Assembly: GCA_001692895.1 (NCBI GenBank)
Contig: KV748269.1
Location: forward strand, 62,001-126,000
Source of the DNA: Cenococcum geophilum 1.58
Taxonomy: Eukaryota; Ascomycota; Dothideomycetes; Gloniales; Gloniaceae
DNA: 64,000 bases
Direction of reading: 5' to 3'
Positions within the stretch are counted from its first letter, which is position 1. Each line of letters opens with the position of its first letter. Below the pieces are notes generated by a model, which saw only the letters and a list, made by a program, of their open reading frames with translations, had not been told where the DNA came from and searched no databases. Shown piece after piece: positions 47,640 to 58,940 of the stretch. A program made the position numbers and the translations under genes.

Positions 47640-49850
47640 ATGGATGCTACTTCTTTAATAATTAGCTTGCTCTTTTAAGCCGCAATTCGCTAGACCCTAC
47701 TAGTCTTAAACTGGTATATTTGGCAGCCTTTTATAACTATTACTAGCAGCTAGGATTAAGATTCGAGCTATAGTGTATTAATTACCAACCCTAGCCTAGG
47801 AGTAAGTGCCTTATTATACGCCGATATAGATCTGGAAAAGGGGTCTTTAATTACATTAGAAAGTTGTCCTGGATTAACCACTAGGCTTAAAACTTCTTCG
47901 CGTTTTAGTACTTACTAACTTAAGGGTATATAAGGCTAGTAAACGGAACCCCTAAAGTCGCGTTTTAGCACTGGCCTATTAGGGGATTAAATTACTATCC
48001 CTTAACCCGCCGGTTCTGGCTCTCAGTTATCGATAAGAATTTAGCCAATAAAGAGCCCTAGATTGACGAACTTTTAGTGTTCCATGCACACGGACTATCG
48101 TCTTATCGATAACGGAGGACGCCGGCGGGTTAAGGGATAGGCCTAAAAGACTAATAAACGGTAGGTGCGGGTCTAGGAAATCCTAATCGCCTAAAATACT
48201 AATAAGTCGCTTAAATACTTGATGATTTAATGTTGAGTGAAATTCTCTATATCTACCTAGATAAGAAGATTGCGGATAAACTCTCTTACTTCTTAATTTA
48301 TTCCTTCTCTAAGTCTTAACGGGAGTTCCTTAGTGCTCTTTATAGAAAAACTAGAGGGTGATAAATATAGGATGTTATCTATTTACCCACTTTCCTTAAA
48401 TTAATATATAACTACTCTAACGCGTATACGTTTTAAGTTTAATATCTCTTATGCGGTATCTATTCTAATTAAATTGCAGACTATAATTTAGGGGAATCTC
48501 TAAGGCTTAAAGAACTATATTAAAGAGAAAGGTATAGAGAATGTTTTAAAGTGGAGGCCGTGTCTATCCATTATAGACCCTTAATAGTAGCTATTTATAT
48601 CTAGCTTAGGAAACCAAATCTTTTACCTTAGCACCTTATCTTTATATCTAATAGCATTCGGCAGCGTTAGGCTCATATGCATACGTTCTTAGAGGTTAAG
48701 TATTAGGTAATACTAAGTAGATATAAAATATATAACAATAAATTAGCATAATGCGTGCGGTAATAATTCTTAGCTATGCCTGCCGTACGGAATCCTTTAC
48801 TAGATGCTATCTAAAGGTAGGGTGGAATGGTAATACTAAAGAACCTAATTCCGTTAGTCGGAGCAGAGGCTATAGTTATTATACCCGCGACGGTCCCAAT
48901 AGCTCTTGTCTGATTAATATTGTGACTTCTCCATATATCTTTTAGGGGTGTTCCTCTATCTACTGCCAATTTTGCTTTTCTTCGCTCTTTCCTGCGATGG
49001 CTACTTATTAAATTCGACCGCTTATATATATAGATGTATTTCAAGCAACCTATATTATTATTTCAGCTTTTAAAACCTCCTAATCTTTTAAGATTTGGGG
49101 ACTATATTCTAAAGAATTCCTAATAAACATATACGACTTTTACGCAGTTAATCTTATTAATGCGTTTCTTAGTTCTACCTTAAGTGTTTATAGTGTAAAA
49201 AGCCCATATAATGAAAACGAAGCTAAGGTAGTTAAGTCGCTATAGGCCAGGCAAGATTTAATGGTGTTAATTAGCGGAACTATAATTTTTAGCGTCCTTG
49301 TTATAAGTGGCCTAGAACCCTAGCTACTACCTAAGGAAGGCATTTATACGGTACTACTATTTATTTAGTATAAGTTTATAAGCTAATAAAACGAAGGTAT
49401 TCTTAATAGCCTCCTAGAGGGTATTAAAAATCTACATTAAGATGAAAACCTAGATAATATTGAGTTTTATAAGGAATAAACTCACGCTAAGGGGTATTAG
49501 TATGGTTTTTAGGTTGTAGGCTTAAAGGCATGGCTAATTTTACACTAGGTACTCCTAAGATTATTAGATAAAAATCTCTACTCTTACTGTACATAAGTCT
49601 TATTAGAAGTCTAGTCTAGGCAGAACACTTATTAAAATGGTAGTAGAAAAGTAGGACGAAGAGGGAAAGAAGATATAGGTGTTAGCTATGCTAGTAAGCC
49701 AACCTATTTTAAGATATTTTGGGTTTAATATTAAGACTAAGTTAATAGAAGGTCCGATGAAGTATTTATACGGTTTTAGTACTTGTGAACTATAGCGCCG
49801 CACTATAAGTATACAGCTAGGAGATAAAGATTAATGCGGGGTATAAGGGT
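47640..49850 (+). pseudogene. Unrecognised plus-strand relic, interrupted by a small MITE
   Basis: ATG at 47640 opens a readable frame: MDATSLIISLLF, SVLITNPSLGVSALLYADID, LEKGSLITLESCPGLTTRL (47820-47900). It is cut by the 146-bp MITE at 47995-48140. Gene-like stretches continue to the right, the best at about 49100-49600: INIYDFYAVNLINAFLSSTL, NENEAKVVKSL, LMVLISGTIIFSVLVISGLE (hydrophobic, possibly one membrane segment), GILNSLLEGIKNLHQDENLD and YQYGFQVVGLKAWLILHQVL. No domain is recognised. The right part may be a second gene or a later exon. Confidence 0.45.
47995..48140. mobile_element. 146-bp hairpin MITE with double inverted repeats
   Basis: Perfect 19-bp terminal inverted repeats CTATCCCTTAACCCGCCGG (47995-48013; complement at 48122-48140), plus a second perfect 12-bp inverted pair GTTATCGATAAG (48026-48037 and 48102-48113). 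GC-rich and nearly free of RIP in a RIP-mutated gene. No clear target duplication, so the superfamily is open (TA- or very short-duplication types are possible). Too small to code. Confidence 0.8.
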
Positions 49851-49999
49851 ATAGAAAACTTGTAAGTTACCAGCTAAAATAAAAGATTTATACTCTTCTC
49901 TTTTTCTATTTAACATTACCTAAAATTATAAACGGTATTAAATACTTAATCTAGTAATAGAATGGAAAAGGTAACTAACCCCCACATGCCCTAAGTGCC

Positions 50000-50900
50000 T
50001 TCTTTAGTTACTCGTCGCCTAAGGTTAGGGCAATAACTTATTAGGAAGTTGCTTGGTTAAGTTATTTAACGGTAATAATATAGTGTTTATATAGCCCGCC
50101 TTATTTTTAAGGAATAATATCATTATAAGCTACCCTGCTCCCACTTTTATCTTTACTCTTTTCTATTTTCTTAGATATTTAAGATTATAGCTCCTGTTAG
50201 TAGATTTACTTACTCTGCCCTCTTCCTTATTATAACTGCTTAGTTTTTATAGCATTTAAACCCTTCTATTATTAAAATAGTGTTATATAGTACCGCTTTC
50301 TACTTACTTATCATTTTCTTCTGTGTAATATGCCTTTTTAAAGGGTTAATTAAAGATTCCGGGGTCTAGCGCGTCTAGCTTTATTACGCTAGTATTACTC
50401 TTAGTTGGAATTTGCGATTATAGCTTTAATAAAATCGCTCTAAATACGCATTTTCTATTTGGCTATTAAGTTTTGGGTATATAGGCATAATTGGAATATA
50501 AGTGCATACTACTAAGACGGCAATTAAGGTTGTAAGGTTAACTTTAATGTATAAAGCCCCCCTAATTTTAGCTATTAGTTTACTAATATATAATATAGTT
50601 GCGTAGGCCTTATACTGGCCATTTTCATAATTATGCATTATTAAGAGTTATATTTTGGGTATTGGAAAATAGTATAAAGATAATCTTTCACTCTATAAGT
50701 AAATTATTTTTCTAGCTTATACGGAGTGTTAGGGAGGTTTTGCAATCTATAAAATAAATTATCCTTCTAACAACTAGGCTATTAGTGTAAGAAAGATCCG
50801 ATATATTAGCCGGGGGCTACTTAAATAGTGACCTTGCATAGTTCTTCTGCATATTCCGTGACGTGGTAGAAGTATTAGGTAGGCTGCGTCCGGCGTAGCT
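50000..50900 (-). pseudogene. Unrecognised minus-strand relic
   Basis: Gene-like stretches on the minus strand: NLFYRLQNLPNTPYKLEK (50750), TYRVKDYLYTIFQYPKYNS (50690), then LGGLYTLKLTLQP, LCLYTQNLIAK and ANSN.E.YQRNKARRARPRNL (50420-50370, strongly basic). An alternative frame of 70 codons at 50426-50638 is probably only a shadow of this one. No domain recognised. Confidence 0.4.
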
Positions 50901-51116
50901 ACTAGAACTAGCGGCGTTTAGCTAAATAGTTAGTGCGATCCTGGGGAAGGCGGGAGGACCAGTCTTATAAAACTAAACTAGTAGGGGTGATTCTGGTGGC
51001 GTTAGCCAAGACACTTAAATAACTTAAAATTCTCTGTTCGCGAAACCCCGCTTTACTACAATATATTAGGACCTAGTAATTTTACTAATACCCATTTCTA
51101 AACGCCACTACGTATA

Positions 51117-53520
51117 ATGGATATTAGGGCTAATGCTACTACAAATCAGGTATGGGATGCAGTTTAGTATAACCTAGAGCAGTGGCAGCGTTTCCTAGTA
51201 AGTATTTAGGCTTAGGCTAAGGCGCCTTTTTTTAATAAGGATTAGCAGAAATTTATAAATAAGGAAGCTAGAAATATTATTAGGTTAGGGCGCGGCTAGA
51301 ATAATGTAAATTTACCTAAAAGGGAAAAAAAATTGGGACGCGTAAATGAGAGACTAAGAGATAATGGGTTAAATAAAGTAAACTAGAAGGCTATAAGCTG
51401 GCGTATACCGAAAGCTATTAGAAGTACTACTAGTTAGTTTTAATATAAATATTATAACTAGCACGTTTTTACTAAGCTATGTTTTAGTTCTAGAGAATAA
51501 GGAATCCTAAGGGGAATTAACCAATAAACCTATTTAGGGGCTCCCGTGGGATCCTATACGAGATAATATATAAAAATAAGTGGCGGGTAGTGCGTGTAGG
51601 GGTGTAGCTGTATAGATTATTAAAGATAGGCGCTTAAATTAAAGCCTAATGCAAGTAGTGCCTGTCTCGCCTTATAAAATTAGCAGCGTATTATACCCTG
51701 ATTAACACAGCTATGCCTTATATAAATTTGTGCCCTATAATGCTACTGCCTATATAAGCAGTACCTAAAAATATAGGGCATTTGCTCTTCTGGTCGCTAA
51801 GTCTCCACTACGAAATTAAGAGTAGAATATCCTATATAGGCCGATTGTTTTAGCGCAATTCTTTAAGCTCTAAGAACTATAGGAGTAGGCCTTACTATTT
51901 ACTTCTATTTGGCCTTATTATATTTAAACGCTAAGCCGTTTCCTTGGGATATAATAAGGTATTTAGATATAAGTGCAACTAATAATAAACCTTGTATATA
52001 AACATCTATAGTATTTCTGAGTTATTACCATATTTTGATTTAGCCGTAGGCGTACACGCCACGTGCTTTGGCTTACGGAGGATTTAGGCAGCCCTATATA
52101 TAGGAAGCCGCTTAGTGCTAGCAGCTCTACCGTGCTTCCCTTACATAAATGTTTACTTAGTTTACCCTACTCCTATTTCCTATAAATACTTTCCTCCTGT
52201 AACCGGTAACGAAAATCTATTAATAACTTCCTATAGAAACTCCGAGCTATTAGGCTGCTAGCTCTGTAAGTAACTAAAGGCGAATTATATATACTAGAGA
52301 CTTATTATTAGATAAGGCTGATAAGAACACTATAGACTCTTATATTAATAATATAATAAGTAATATCTAGCCCTATCTTTGTCTAGTGGATATTAATAAG
52401 GAACTAATACCTATTAGGCTTAACTCTTCTTATAGCATTAGGGAGACGGTAATTACTACTAACTCTAGTGTAGATGATATAATGATAAGCGTTTAGCCCT
52501 ATCTTTCTTGCCCTCTAGTAGGTATTAATAAGAGGCCAATGCCTCCTAAGCTTAACTCTCCTAGTAGTGTTAGAGCGACGGCGACTCCTTCTAGTGTTAG
52601 TACGCTAAGCCAGCCCTTTCCCTCTTCTGCGAATGCTAATGAGGACTTAACCTACCCTAGTAATATTAAAACCCCCTCTATATGCTTTAGAGTGGAGGAT
52701 AGGCTTACTTAAGGCCACTTTAAGGAGGAACTAAGCGTACCCTTAACCCCTACGCAATTATTATCTCTTAAATCCCTAATAGATAAGGATGATAAGACCG
52801 AGACATTACCTTACCTTACTCTAGTAGCACTAGTTAGGGACTACGTCCTTTAGCTAACCGTTTTTGGTTTAGCTAGAGCATTTAAGTATCTAAAAGTTTA
52901 TGTAAGTAACTAGTTTACGTTTTTATAGAAGAAAACTAACCGCTATAAGGATTTTATTAATAAGTTTCTTAAAATGGCAAAACTTTATCTTAATAATTAT
53001 TAAACATTTAGGCTTAAAGCGGTATTGGAATATAGACGTTACGGTATAAAGATCGTCTACCAGTTATTAGACAATCCTAAACTCCTAAAGTATATTAATA
53101 TAATCTATAGCCCTGCTAGCGAGTGGATACTAACGGGAATTTCTAAGGATAAAAATAGGCCGGTGTTTATACTTAACGGAGTAGTGGATAGATCTTATAA
53201 TAATTCTCTAAAGCGCTAGCATTATTCTGTATATATAGTGTAGACTAGAATAAATGAGGGTAAAGAGGAGATAAGGATAGTCCAGTATCTATCGCTAAAG
53301 GTAGTTATTACGCGTGCGTTGGATGAGGCTAAAAGAAATAGGTGGTCACTAAGATGCAGTTTCGCGTTTATTGGTTATAAAAAGGATAGGCGGTATAAAG
53401 AAGTCCTTAAAGCTATTAAAAATTATATGCTAATAGATGGGATATATATACTAATCTAGCTATGCAATGTATATTTATTTCCCTATAGTAGACTTTCTTT
53501 AATAACTAGATGCTTAAATT
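51117..53520 (+). pseudogene. Long unrecognised plus-strand relic with internal two-fold repeat
   Basis: ATG at 51117: MDIRANATTNQVWDAV, then NKEARNIIRLGRG, LGRVNERLRDNGLNKV (basic N-terminal part). A long stretch from about 52300 lies in the same frame phase as the ATG. It contains an internal two-fold repeat (PYLCLVDINKELIPIRLNSS near 52370 and PYLSCPLVGINKRPMPPKLN near 52500) and a Ser/Thr-rich linker. The best-preserved C-terminal domain follows: SLKSLIDKDDKTETLPYLTL (52760), ARAFKYLKVYVSN (52870), LEYRRYGIKIVYQLLDNP (53025), EWILTGISKDKNRPVFILNG (53120) and RCSFAFIGYKKDRRYKEVLK (53355). A 64-codon piece (53025-53219) is still open. About 800 codons if one gene. I cannot name the family. 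Confidence 0.5.
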
Positions 53521-53779
53521 TATAAAAAATACCTTAAGTAGCCCCGATAAAAATAATAACGTTTACGATCCTAAAAACGGGCCTTGGTTGGTTAATGTTT
53601 TAAGCAGATATTACGCCTCCGGCCTTAAACCACGGCTTCTTTAGCAGTAATTTTTAAATTCTAGTTACTGGCCCATTAGGTTATATAGGGACTAAGTTTA
53701 TTAATCTAGAAATTATAAGATGCGCCGTAAATAGAACTTAAGCTAGAAATAAAACTTTAGGCTAAAAAGAATAGCACTA

Positions 53780-55850
53780 TTACCACCGATTCTTCCGCCT
53801 AGTAGGCCGCCCCTGTTTCTTCTGCACAATAGGCTAAGCCTTTAATTTTAAATAGTAATGCCCCTATAGTGATCTAAGACTTTTTATTAGAAAGCTATCT
53901 TTAATCTAGTTCTATAGAAGATTTTATTTTCCTTTTAGGTTAGTAAGTAGCGCGTCTTCCTTTTTAGTAAATTTTATTCTGGACTTTAGCCCTTAGGGCT
54001 TTAGCTCCTAGGGCTGCTTAACTAGGTTAAAAGGTAAAGGGAATTGTTAAGGAAGGATATCTAGTGTATATAACCCGTCTTTCTAGCGCCTAAAAGCTGC
54101 TTAGATTAAAATTTCTTCCGAATTAGTATTTAAGGCGGCTCCTGGTATTGCCTTATTAGAGTTAAAGCTAGAGGCGGCGCTTAGCAGCAGTTTTTGGGTA
54201 TAGAGGCAATTATATATAGGGGATGCAACCCGCTTACGATAATTGCTAGTAAGCGTAGTGCTTTAGTTGGATATATACGTAGATGAAATTAAAGGGGAAT
54301 AGTAAGACTACTAGAGATGATACTTTGTAGTATACTTTGCCTTTAATTAACTAGTAATAGGGGTTAGCAATCCTTATCGCCCTATACACCCGCGGGCCTT
54401 ATTATCCTCGTCGCTACTCCTGCTATTACCGTCCCTAGAGTTATTATTATCCGTATTATCACTATTATTACTTCCATCGCTATAGTTCCCGGCCTTGCCT
54501 TTATCTATAACGTTCTTACCATCCTTATTATTGCTTTCTTTAGTTAAGCCGTTTATAAGATTGTCTAGAATATAATTATAACTATTATTAGCCCTATATT
54601 TTAGTGGTCTAGTATTACAAGGAGATATATAGTGCTAGGGGGAGGGGCTAGTAGGCCGCGTAGTAGAGACCGCTTGCTTTTTAATACTGTTACCGTTATT
54701 AAGGCCAAGGGTAAGAGAGCCGGAAGGCGTAGTTCTCCGGGAAGTAGGTGACCTTTATTACTTCCTAGGTCGTACGTTTTCGCTACTCTTACTAATAGAA
54801 GTATTGGAGATATAATTAATGCTACCTAGTTAATCGAGCTAATTAGACCTCTGCTTTTTTAACTTTTTAGCTCCTAAAGACTTTTAACCGGCAGCTACTA
54901 ATGTCTTAAGCTTTTACCTAAACTACGGAGCAGTTCTAATACAACGCCCCTTAGCTAAATTATCCATTTAATTGCCGTTTAGCGTTAAGGGTGTAGTATA
55001 ATTGTATATAGGTACGCGTACCTCCTCTTCTAGCGCTTCTAATAAAGGTAGCTCTTTATTATCTTTATCGCCCTTACTACTATCATTATTTCTATTATCT
55101 ACTAATTATTAAATAATGCTATTATAAATTAAAAGGGGAAGCGTATACCTAATCTATAAGGTATTAGTTAATTATTAGCTTCGTTAGCTTCGTTATTAGC
55201 ATTACTAGCTTTATTACCCTTAGTTTCCGAGTCTAGATCGGCTATATCGTCTTTAATAACTATTAGATTTGCTGCTAGTTGTTAAAACTATATATTTGGA
55301 ACTGCTAGGGAAAGAGGGAGAGTAGTAGGGTAATTGCTGGGATAATTACCTTAATTACTTCCTCTAGAGACTTAACTGTTATTTTTATCCCTATAGAAAT
55401 CTTCCTTATTATCCTTATTATCCTTATTATCCTTATTATCCTTATTATCCTTATAATACTTATTATTAGCTTTCTTATAATTATAAGTAGGGTCTATAGG
55501 CGCTTTATTAGACGGAATATCTAAATTAAGGCCCTAGGTGGAATAATATACCGTTAAGTACCTAAGCTTGTAATGCTTCTTAACTTTTTAGGGGGAAAAG
55601 AGGTACTCCCTTACTCCTCCTTTTAGGCTTACTACTCGCGCTTTTCTTAGGGGCTGTAATTGCATAGTGCTAAGACGAAGCTATTGATTTTCTAGGGGGA
55701 CTAGTGTAGAAATTATTCTTATTAAGTAAAATTTTAGGAGGAATATAAAATAAAGACTAAGGTAGTGCCAACGTTATTATTATTAGAGTTGCTATTATTT
55801 TATAGCTTTTAAAAGCTTTAAGGGGGAATTAAAGGTCTTTTTAAGTGCAC
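53780..55850 (-). pseudogene. SANT/Myb-like DNA-binding domain protein, relic
   Basis: Minus strand. Near its C-terminal end (about 53990-53860) a SANT/Myb-like repeat is readable: RIKFTKKEDALLTNLKENK, then RTRLKIAF and DHYRGI; family members read 'W..EEDALL..LK......SW..I...FPGRS'. Upstream (54560-54396) is an Asn/Ser/Asp-rich low-complexity stretch (NNNSDNTDNNNSRDG), and near 55400-55460 a 9-bp repeat that encodes Lys-Asp-Asn units in one frame. Likely a nuclear DNA-binding protein in its functional state. The start is not fixed. It converges with the + relic ending near 53520. Broken by RIP-type stops. Confidence 0.5.
55400..55460 (-). repeat. 9-bp tandem repeat TCCTTATTA
   Basis: Six units of TCCTTATTA (one per Lys-Asp-Asn on the minus strand) inside the SANT-protein relic; similar Asn-coding trinucleotide runs occur at 54440-54540. 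Confidence 0.75.
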
Positions 55851-57669
55851 GTTAGTCCTCTCTTCGCCGCTAGCACTTGCCTATCGCCCCTTGCCCTTTG
55901 CCCCTTACTTAGGTTTCTTATTAAATTAAAGTATTTAATACGTGCGCCTCCGGCATAGACTAGGGTTAATTGCCGTTTATAGGGTATAAAGGTTTGTAAG
56001 GGCTTAAATTCCTAGCACCTAATTAATACCCTTAGTAAATTGTAATCGAACCGTATCCGCCCGTTTAAGCTAGTATGTTTAGCTTTAACATAGCTATTAC
56101 ATCTAGCCCCTTATTAAGAGGTTGGTGGCTTAAATTCTCTACCCTTGTTCCTTAGTAAAGGGCAGTACTAATATATCTATTTACTTTCTAACAATGCCGA
56201 TCTAGCTAATCTTCTATGCCGCTCGTATTAATAGGATATAAAGCCCCGCTTATGCGTACGCGTTACGAGCTATCTATAACAGAAAGAGGTAGTGTTATTA
56301 TTAGTAGCGGGCGGGGTTCTCTAATACTAGCTGCCTAGTGACGGATATGCCTGCTGCTTGCACGGTAATTATATATAGATATATAAATACGCTAGGTAAA
56401 GGACTGCATAGGGTACTGCATAAGGTGCTGTATAATACTTACCCTCCTAATATGGCTAGCTAGTATTAGAGATTCCCTTATAGTCGTGCCGTAGTGCTGT
56501 AGATCTATTATATGCCTAAAAGCTATAACCTTCTAATTTTAATCTAGGTGGTTTTTACTATAGCCCTATAGCTTAGAAGGCCGGATTGTTAATCCTTTAC
56601 TACTCTACCGCTGAGTAGTTAGGTAGAGCTAATAGCCCCTTAGCCCTAAACTAGCAGATTAAACGGTGTCTCCGAAATATCTGTGGTAATATAACTATAC
56701 TACTAGGTAGGCATGCATAGCTACCTAGGTAACACTCCGTATAATATCCGTTTAAATAATGCCTAATATAGCCCCGTATGGGGTGGTTGCTTAAATTGGC
56801 GATGTCTAGCTGCTTTTCTACTAGGTAGCCTAGTAGGCATACTAGCCGTAATATAGATGGCTTTAGCTATCGGCAAACACTAAAGTGGGCCATCTAACTA
56901 ACAGTATATCCTAGGTGAGAAAATAGCGCATAGGTTAGCTAAAACAAGTGTAACGTAAGCTCGCTTAAGCCCTTAAGGGGGCAGATGCGGTACGCCTGTC
57001 CCTCCCTACCTTAGAAGGAGATATACGGTAGAGTTAAATAAGATAATAGTGCTGACGCGGCTGGTAACTACGGAATTTCCCTAACCCCCTTCCTATGGGA
57101 TGATTGCGGACTAGCGCTATCTAAAAGGTAAAAGAAGAGAGGGTGTGTATAAGAGAGAGAATAAAATTATAAGGATATGGACACGCTTAGCGGATAGAGG
57201 CGGCGCTAAAAGAGCTTAATAAAAATTAAAGCCATTGGCTCTAGAGGCGGGAATTAAGAAAGGAGGCTAAGACCATCTATATATTACCGTAGAATAGAAA
57301 CTCGCCTATTGGAAAGGCCGTAGTTAACTATATTAATTATTAGTTTAAGATATAGGGGAATAAAGCAATAAGTGGGCTGGACTTGCATACGCATTAGCGC
57401 TAAAGGGACGGCAGAAATGCCTTAATGCGACCGTGTTAGGGATTAGCAGCAAGAAGAGGAGGAGGTGCAGCGTTAGGAGAAAGGAAAGATAGAGAATAAG
57501 AGGAAAAGCAGCAAGAGAAATGGCCTTTTATAGTTGAGGTTAAGGGGCAGTTTTAGCTTGGCCGAGGTTAATAAGCGAGGGCGCCTTGCCTATAAAGGAA
57601 GCCTCCATTTCCTAATGCAGTTTCCCGCGCAATAAAATAACTTTATTAATTAAATAAAGTAGTTAATGG
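55851..57669. other. Right end of the 30.8-kb block, no gene readable
   Basis: 1.8 kb without a convincing frame. Left part: mixed CT-rich, probably the 5' region of the SANT-protein relic. 56330-56480 and 56700-56860 have short repeats of CTAGGTAG/GCTAGCTAG type. 57100-57540 is purine-rich on the + strand (AGAAGAGAGGG, GGAAAGATAGAGAATAAGAGG). The last 60 bp up to 57669 are AT-rich. No terminal inverted repeat with the left edge beyond a weak GGAGG/CCTCC match. Confidence 0.45.
56580..56640 (-). tRNA. Possible degenerate tRNA-like sequence
   Basis: On the minus strand ACTACTC-AGCGGTA-GAGTAGT forms a 7-bp hairpin whose loop matches the D-arm/box A consensus (AGCGGTAGA). It is followed by AAAGGATTAACAATCCGG, which could be an anticodon arm (loop TTAACAA, anticodon AAC). 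No box B or T-arm is seen where expected, so this is at best a truncated tRNA or SINE head. Confidence 0.3.
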
Positions 57670-57677
57670 AACTATTA
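57670..57677. repeat. Direct repeat AACTATTA flanking the 30.8-kb block, right copy
   Basis: Second copy of 26826-26833. Gypsy A coding sequence resumes immediately to its right. Confidence 0.6.
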
Positions 57678-58592
57678 TAAAGTAAATTAGCGTATGCTTA
57701 AATGGTATTAAAATAGTATATAAATAAAGAACGAGCTCCTATATAGGACTTTAAGGAAGGTAATATAGTTTACCTAAATATATAAAACCTAAAGACTTAA
57801 TAACCCTTAAAGAAACTAGACTAGAAGTTTATAGGCCTATACTAAATTAAGAAGAAACTAAGCCTATATGCTTATAGGCTTAAACTACTAACTAAAATAA
57901 AAATATATCTAACGTTTTACGTAAACTTACTATAACCCTTGAAGGGTAAACCTATAACTCGCGAAGTGCCACCGCTACCTCCTATAATTGTTAAGAATGG
58001 TAATAGTTTTTACTTTATTAACTTAATTAATAATATATAATAATAGATATAGTCTAAATAATTTAAACTTTTTATTAAATAAAAAGGATATAAGATATAA
58101 ACCTAGAAACCTTATAAGTAAATTAAAACTAATACGCCTTCCCTAGTAAAAGAATTCTATAAGGACTATTCTTTATACCTTACTTTAGCTAGATAGATGT
58201 AATATAAAGGCAAATAACTGCTACCTAATATAAATATACAAAACATAATAGTAGGAAGCTTAAATTTAAAAAGAACTTAAAATATATTATAACGTTTATA
58301 ATACGGTTATATAACATATAAGATATTAAGGAACTTTAACTAGCAGCTAAAGTTATTTAATTAGTTAAGATTGCCTTACTAAGACCCTCTATAAAGATAT
58401 TAGTTCTACTTACCGCCTTAACTAAGCTAATAGCGATTTTCTATCTTAGGGATAGAAAATCCTAATTAGTCTATTTAACAATAGAACTAGTAAAACTCTA
58501 TACCGCTACCTAATATAAGTATATAAACGTAATAAGTAATAAGTCTTAACTAAAATTAAATTATTTTGGACCTTTAGCTAAAGGGGGGGTAC
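57678..58592 (+). pseudogene. Gypsy A integrase C-terminus, chromodomain and polypurine tract, fossil
   Basis: Readable: SKLAYA and VYLN.NLKT..PLKKLD (integrase C-terminal GPY/F-type region, 57760-57830), YAYRLKLLTKIKIYLTFYV (57860-57920), then PPIIVKNGN and a chromodomain near 58040-58170 (FKLFIK.KGYK, PSLVKEFYKDYS). The chromodomain identifies Gypsy A as a chromovirus. The purine run AAAGGGGGGG at about 58580-58590 directly before the LTR is the polypurine tract. Broken many times. Confidence 0.82.
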
Positions 58593-58935
58593 TATAACGG
58601 GACTAGCCTAGTTATAGTAAGAATATATTAGTAAAACACTTAATAGATAAATTTTTACGTTTTAACTAAATTCTGCCAAATTCTAATAGCTTATTTAATT
58701 TCTACTAAGTTTTACTAGATTAATTAAATTCTACTAAAGTCCGTTAAAGACCACGTATATATATACGCACGCATTAACCACTAAGACCCCTAACTATTTA
58801 ATTATATAATTCTCTCGTTATTCCCTTCTCTTCTTTACGTAACGTCTTATTCTCTGCAAAAGCTATACCTATAAATTTAGATAGAATTTATATTATTCCT
58901 TCAAATCTGCTCTAAAGCCTCTTCGTGCCCTTATA
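58593..58935 (+). repeat. 3' LTR of Gypsy A
   Basis: 343 bp, TATAACGGGACTAG...CCCTTATA, alignable to 1719-2066. Followed by the target duplication ATAGA (58936-58940). Confidence 0.88.
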
Positions 58936-58940
58936 ATAGA

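Larger units (their letters stand above)
26834..57669 (+). mobile_element. Candidate Starship-like giant transposon, 30.8 kb, RIP-degraded
   Basis: A single block separates the integrase core of Gypsy A from its C-terminus and chromodomain. Its first gene, about 570 bp from the left edge and pointing inward, encodes a DUF3435 tyrosine recombinase, the 'captain' of known Starships. Cargo relics behind it include a BTB/POZ protein, a FunK1 kinase, a SANT/Myb-like protein and at least six unidentified genes on both strands. Known Starships share this architecture, tyrosine-recombinase insertion with short direct repeats, and sizes from tens to hundreds of kb. All genes are broken by RIP. What is inferred: that the whole stretch moved as one unit. 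Alternatives: several independent insertions, or a rearrangement that joined two Gypsy A halves. No long terminal inverted repeat is visible. Confidence 0.62.
1719..58935 (+). mobile_element. Ty3/Gypsy chromovirus A, split into six pieces by nested insertions, fossil
   Basis: One element from LTR to LTR. Its own sequence lies at 1719-2907, 15420-15487, 16237-17695, 18717-19022, 25151-26833 and 57670-58935, about 5.9 kb in total, which is a normal Gypsy length. The order along these pieces is LTR, gag, protease, RT, RNase H, integrase, chromodomain, polypurine tract, LTR. The five interruptions are Copia C1, a Harbinger-like MITE, a 1,021-bp insert, Copia C2 and the 30.8-kb Starship-like block; all except the last have clean target duplications. 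It is broken throughout by RIP, with very many breaks. The two LTRs differ mostly by transitions, so a divergence-based age would be inflated by RIP. Confidence 0.85.

Noticed and set aside
26862-57612. Subterminal inverted repeat of the 30.8-kb block (GGAGG/CCTCC words near both ends)
   Set aside because: Only about 11 of 18 positions agree and the distances from the ends differ (28 and 57 bp); within chance expectation.
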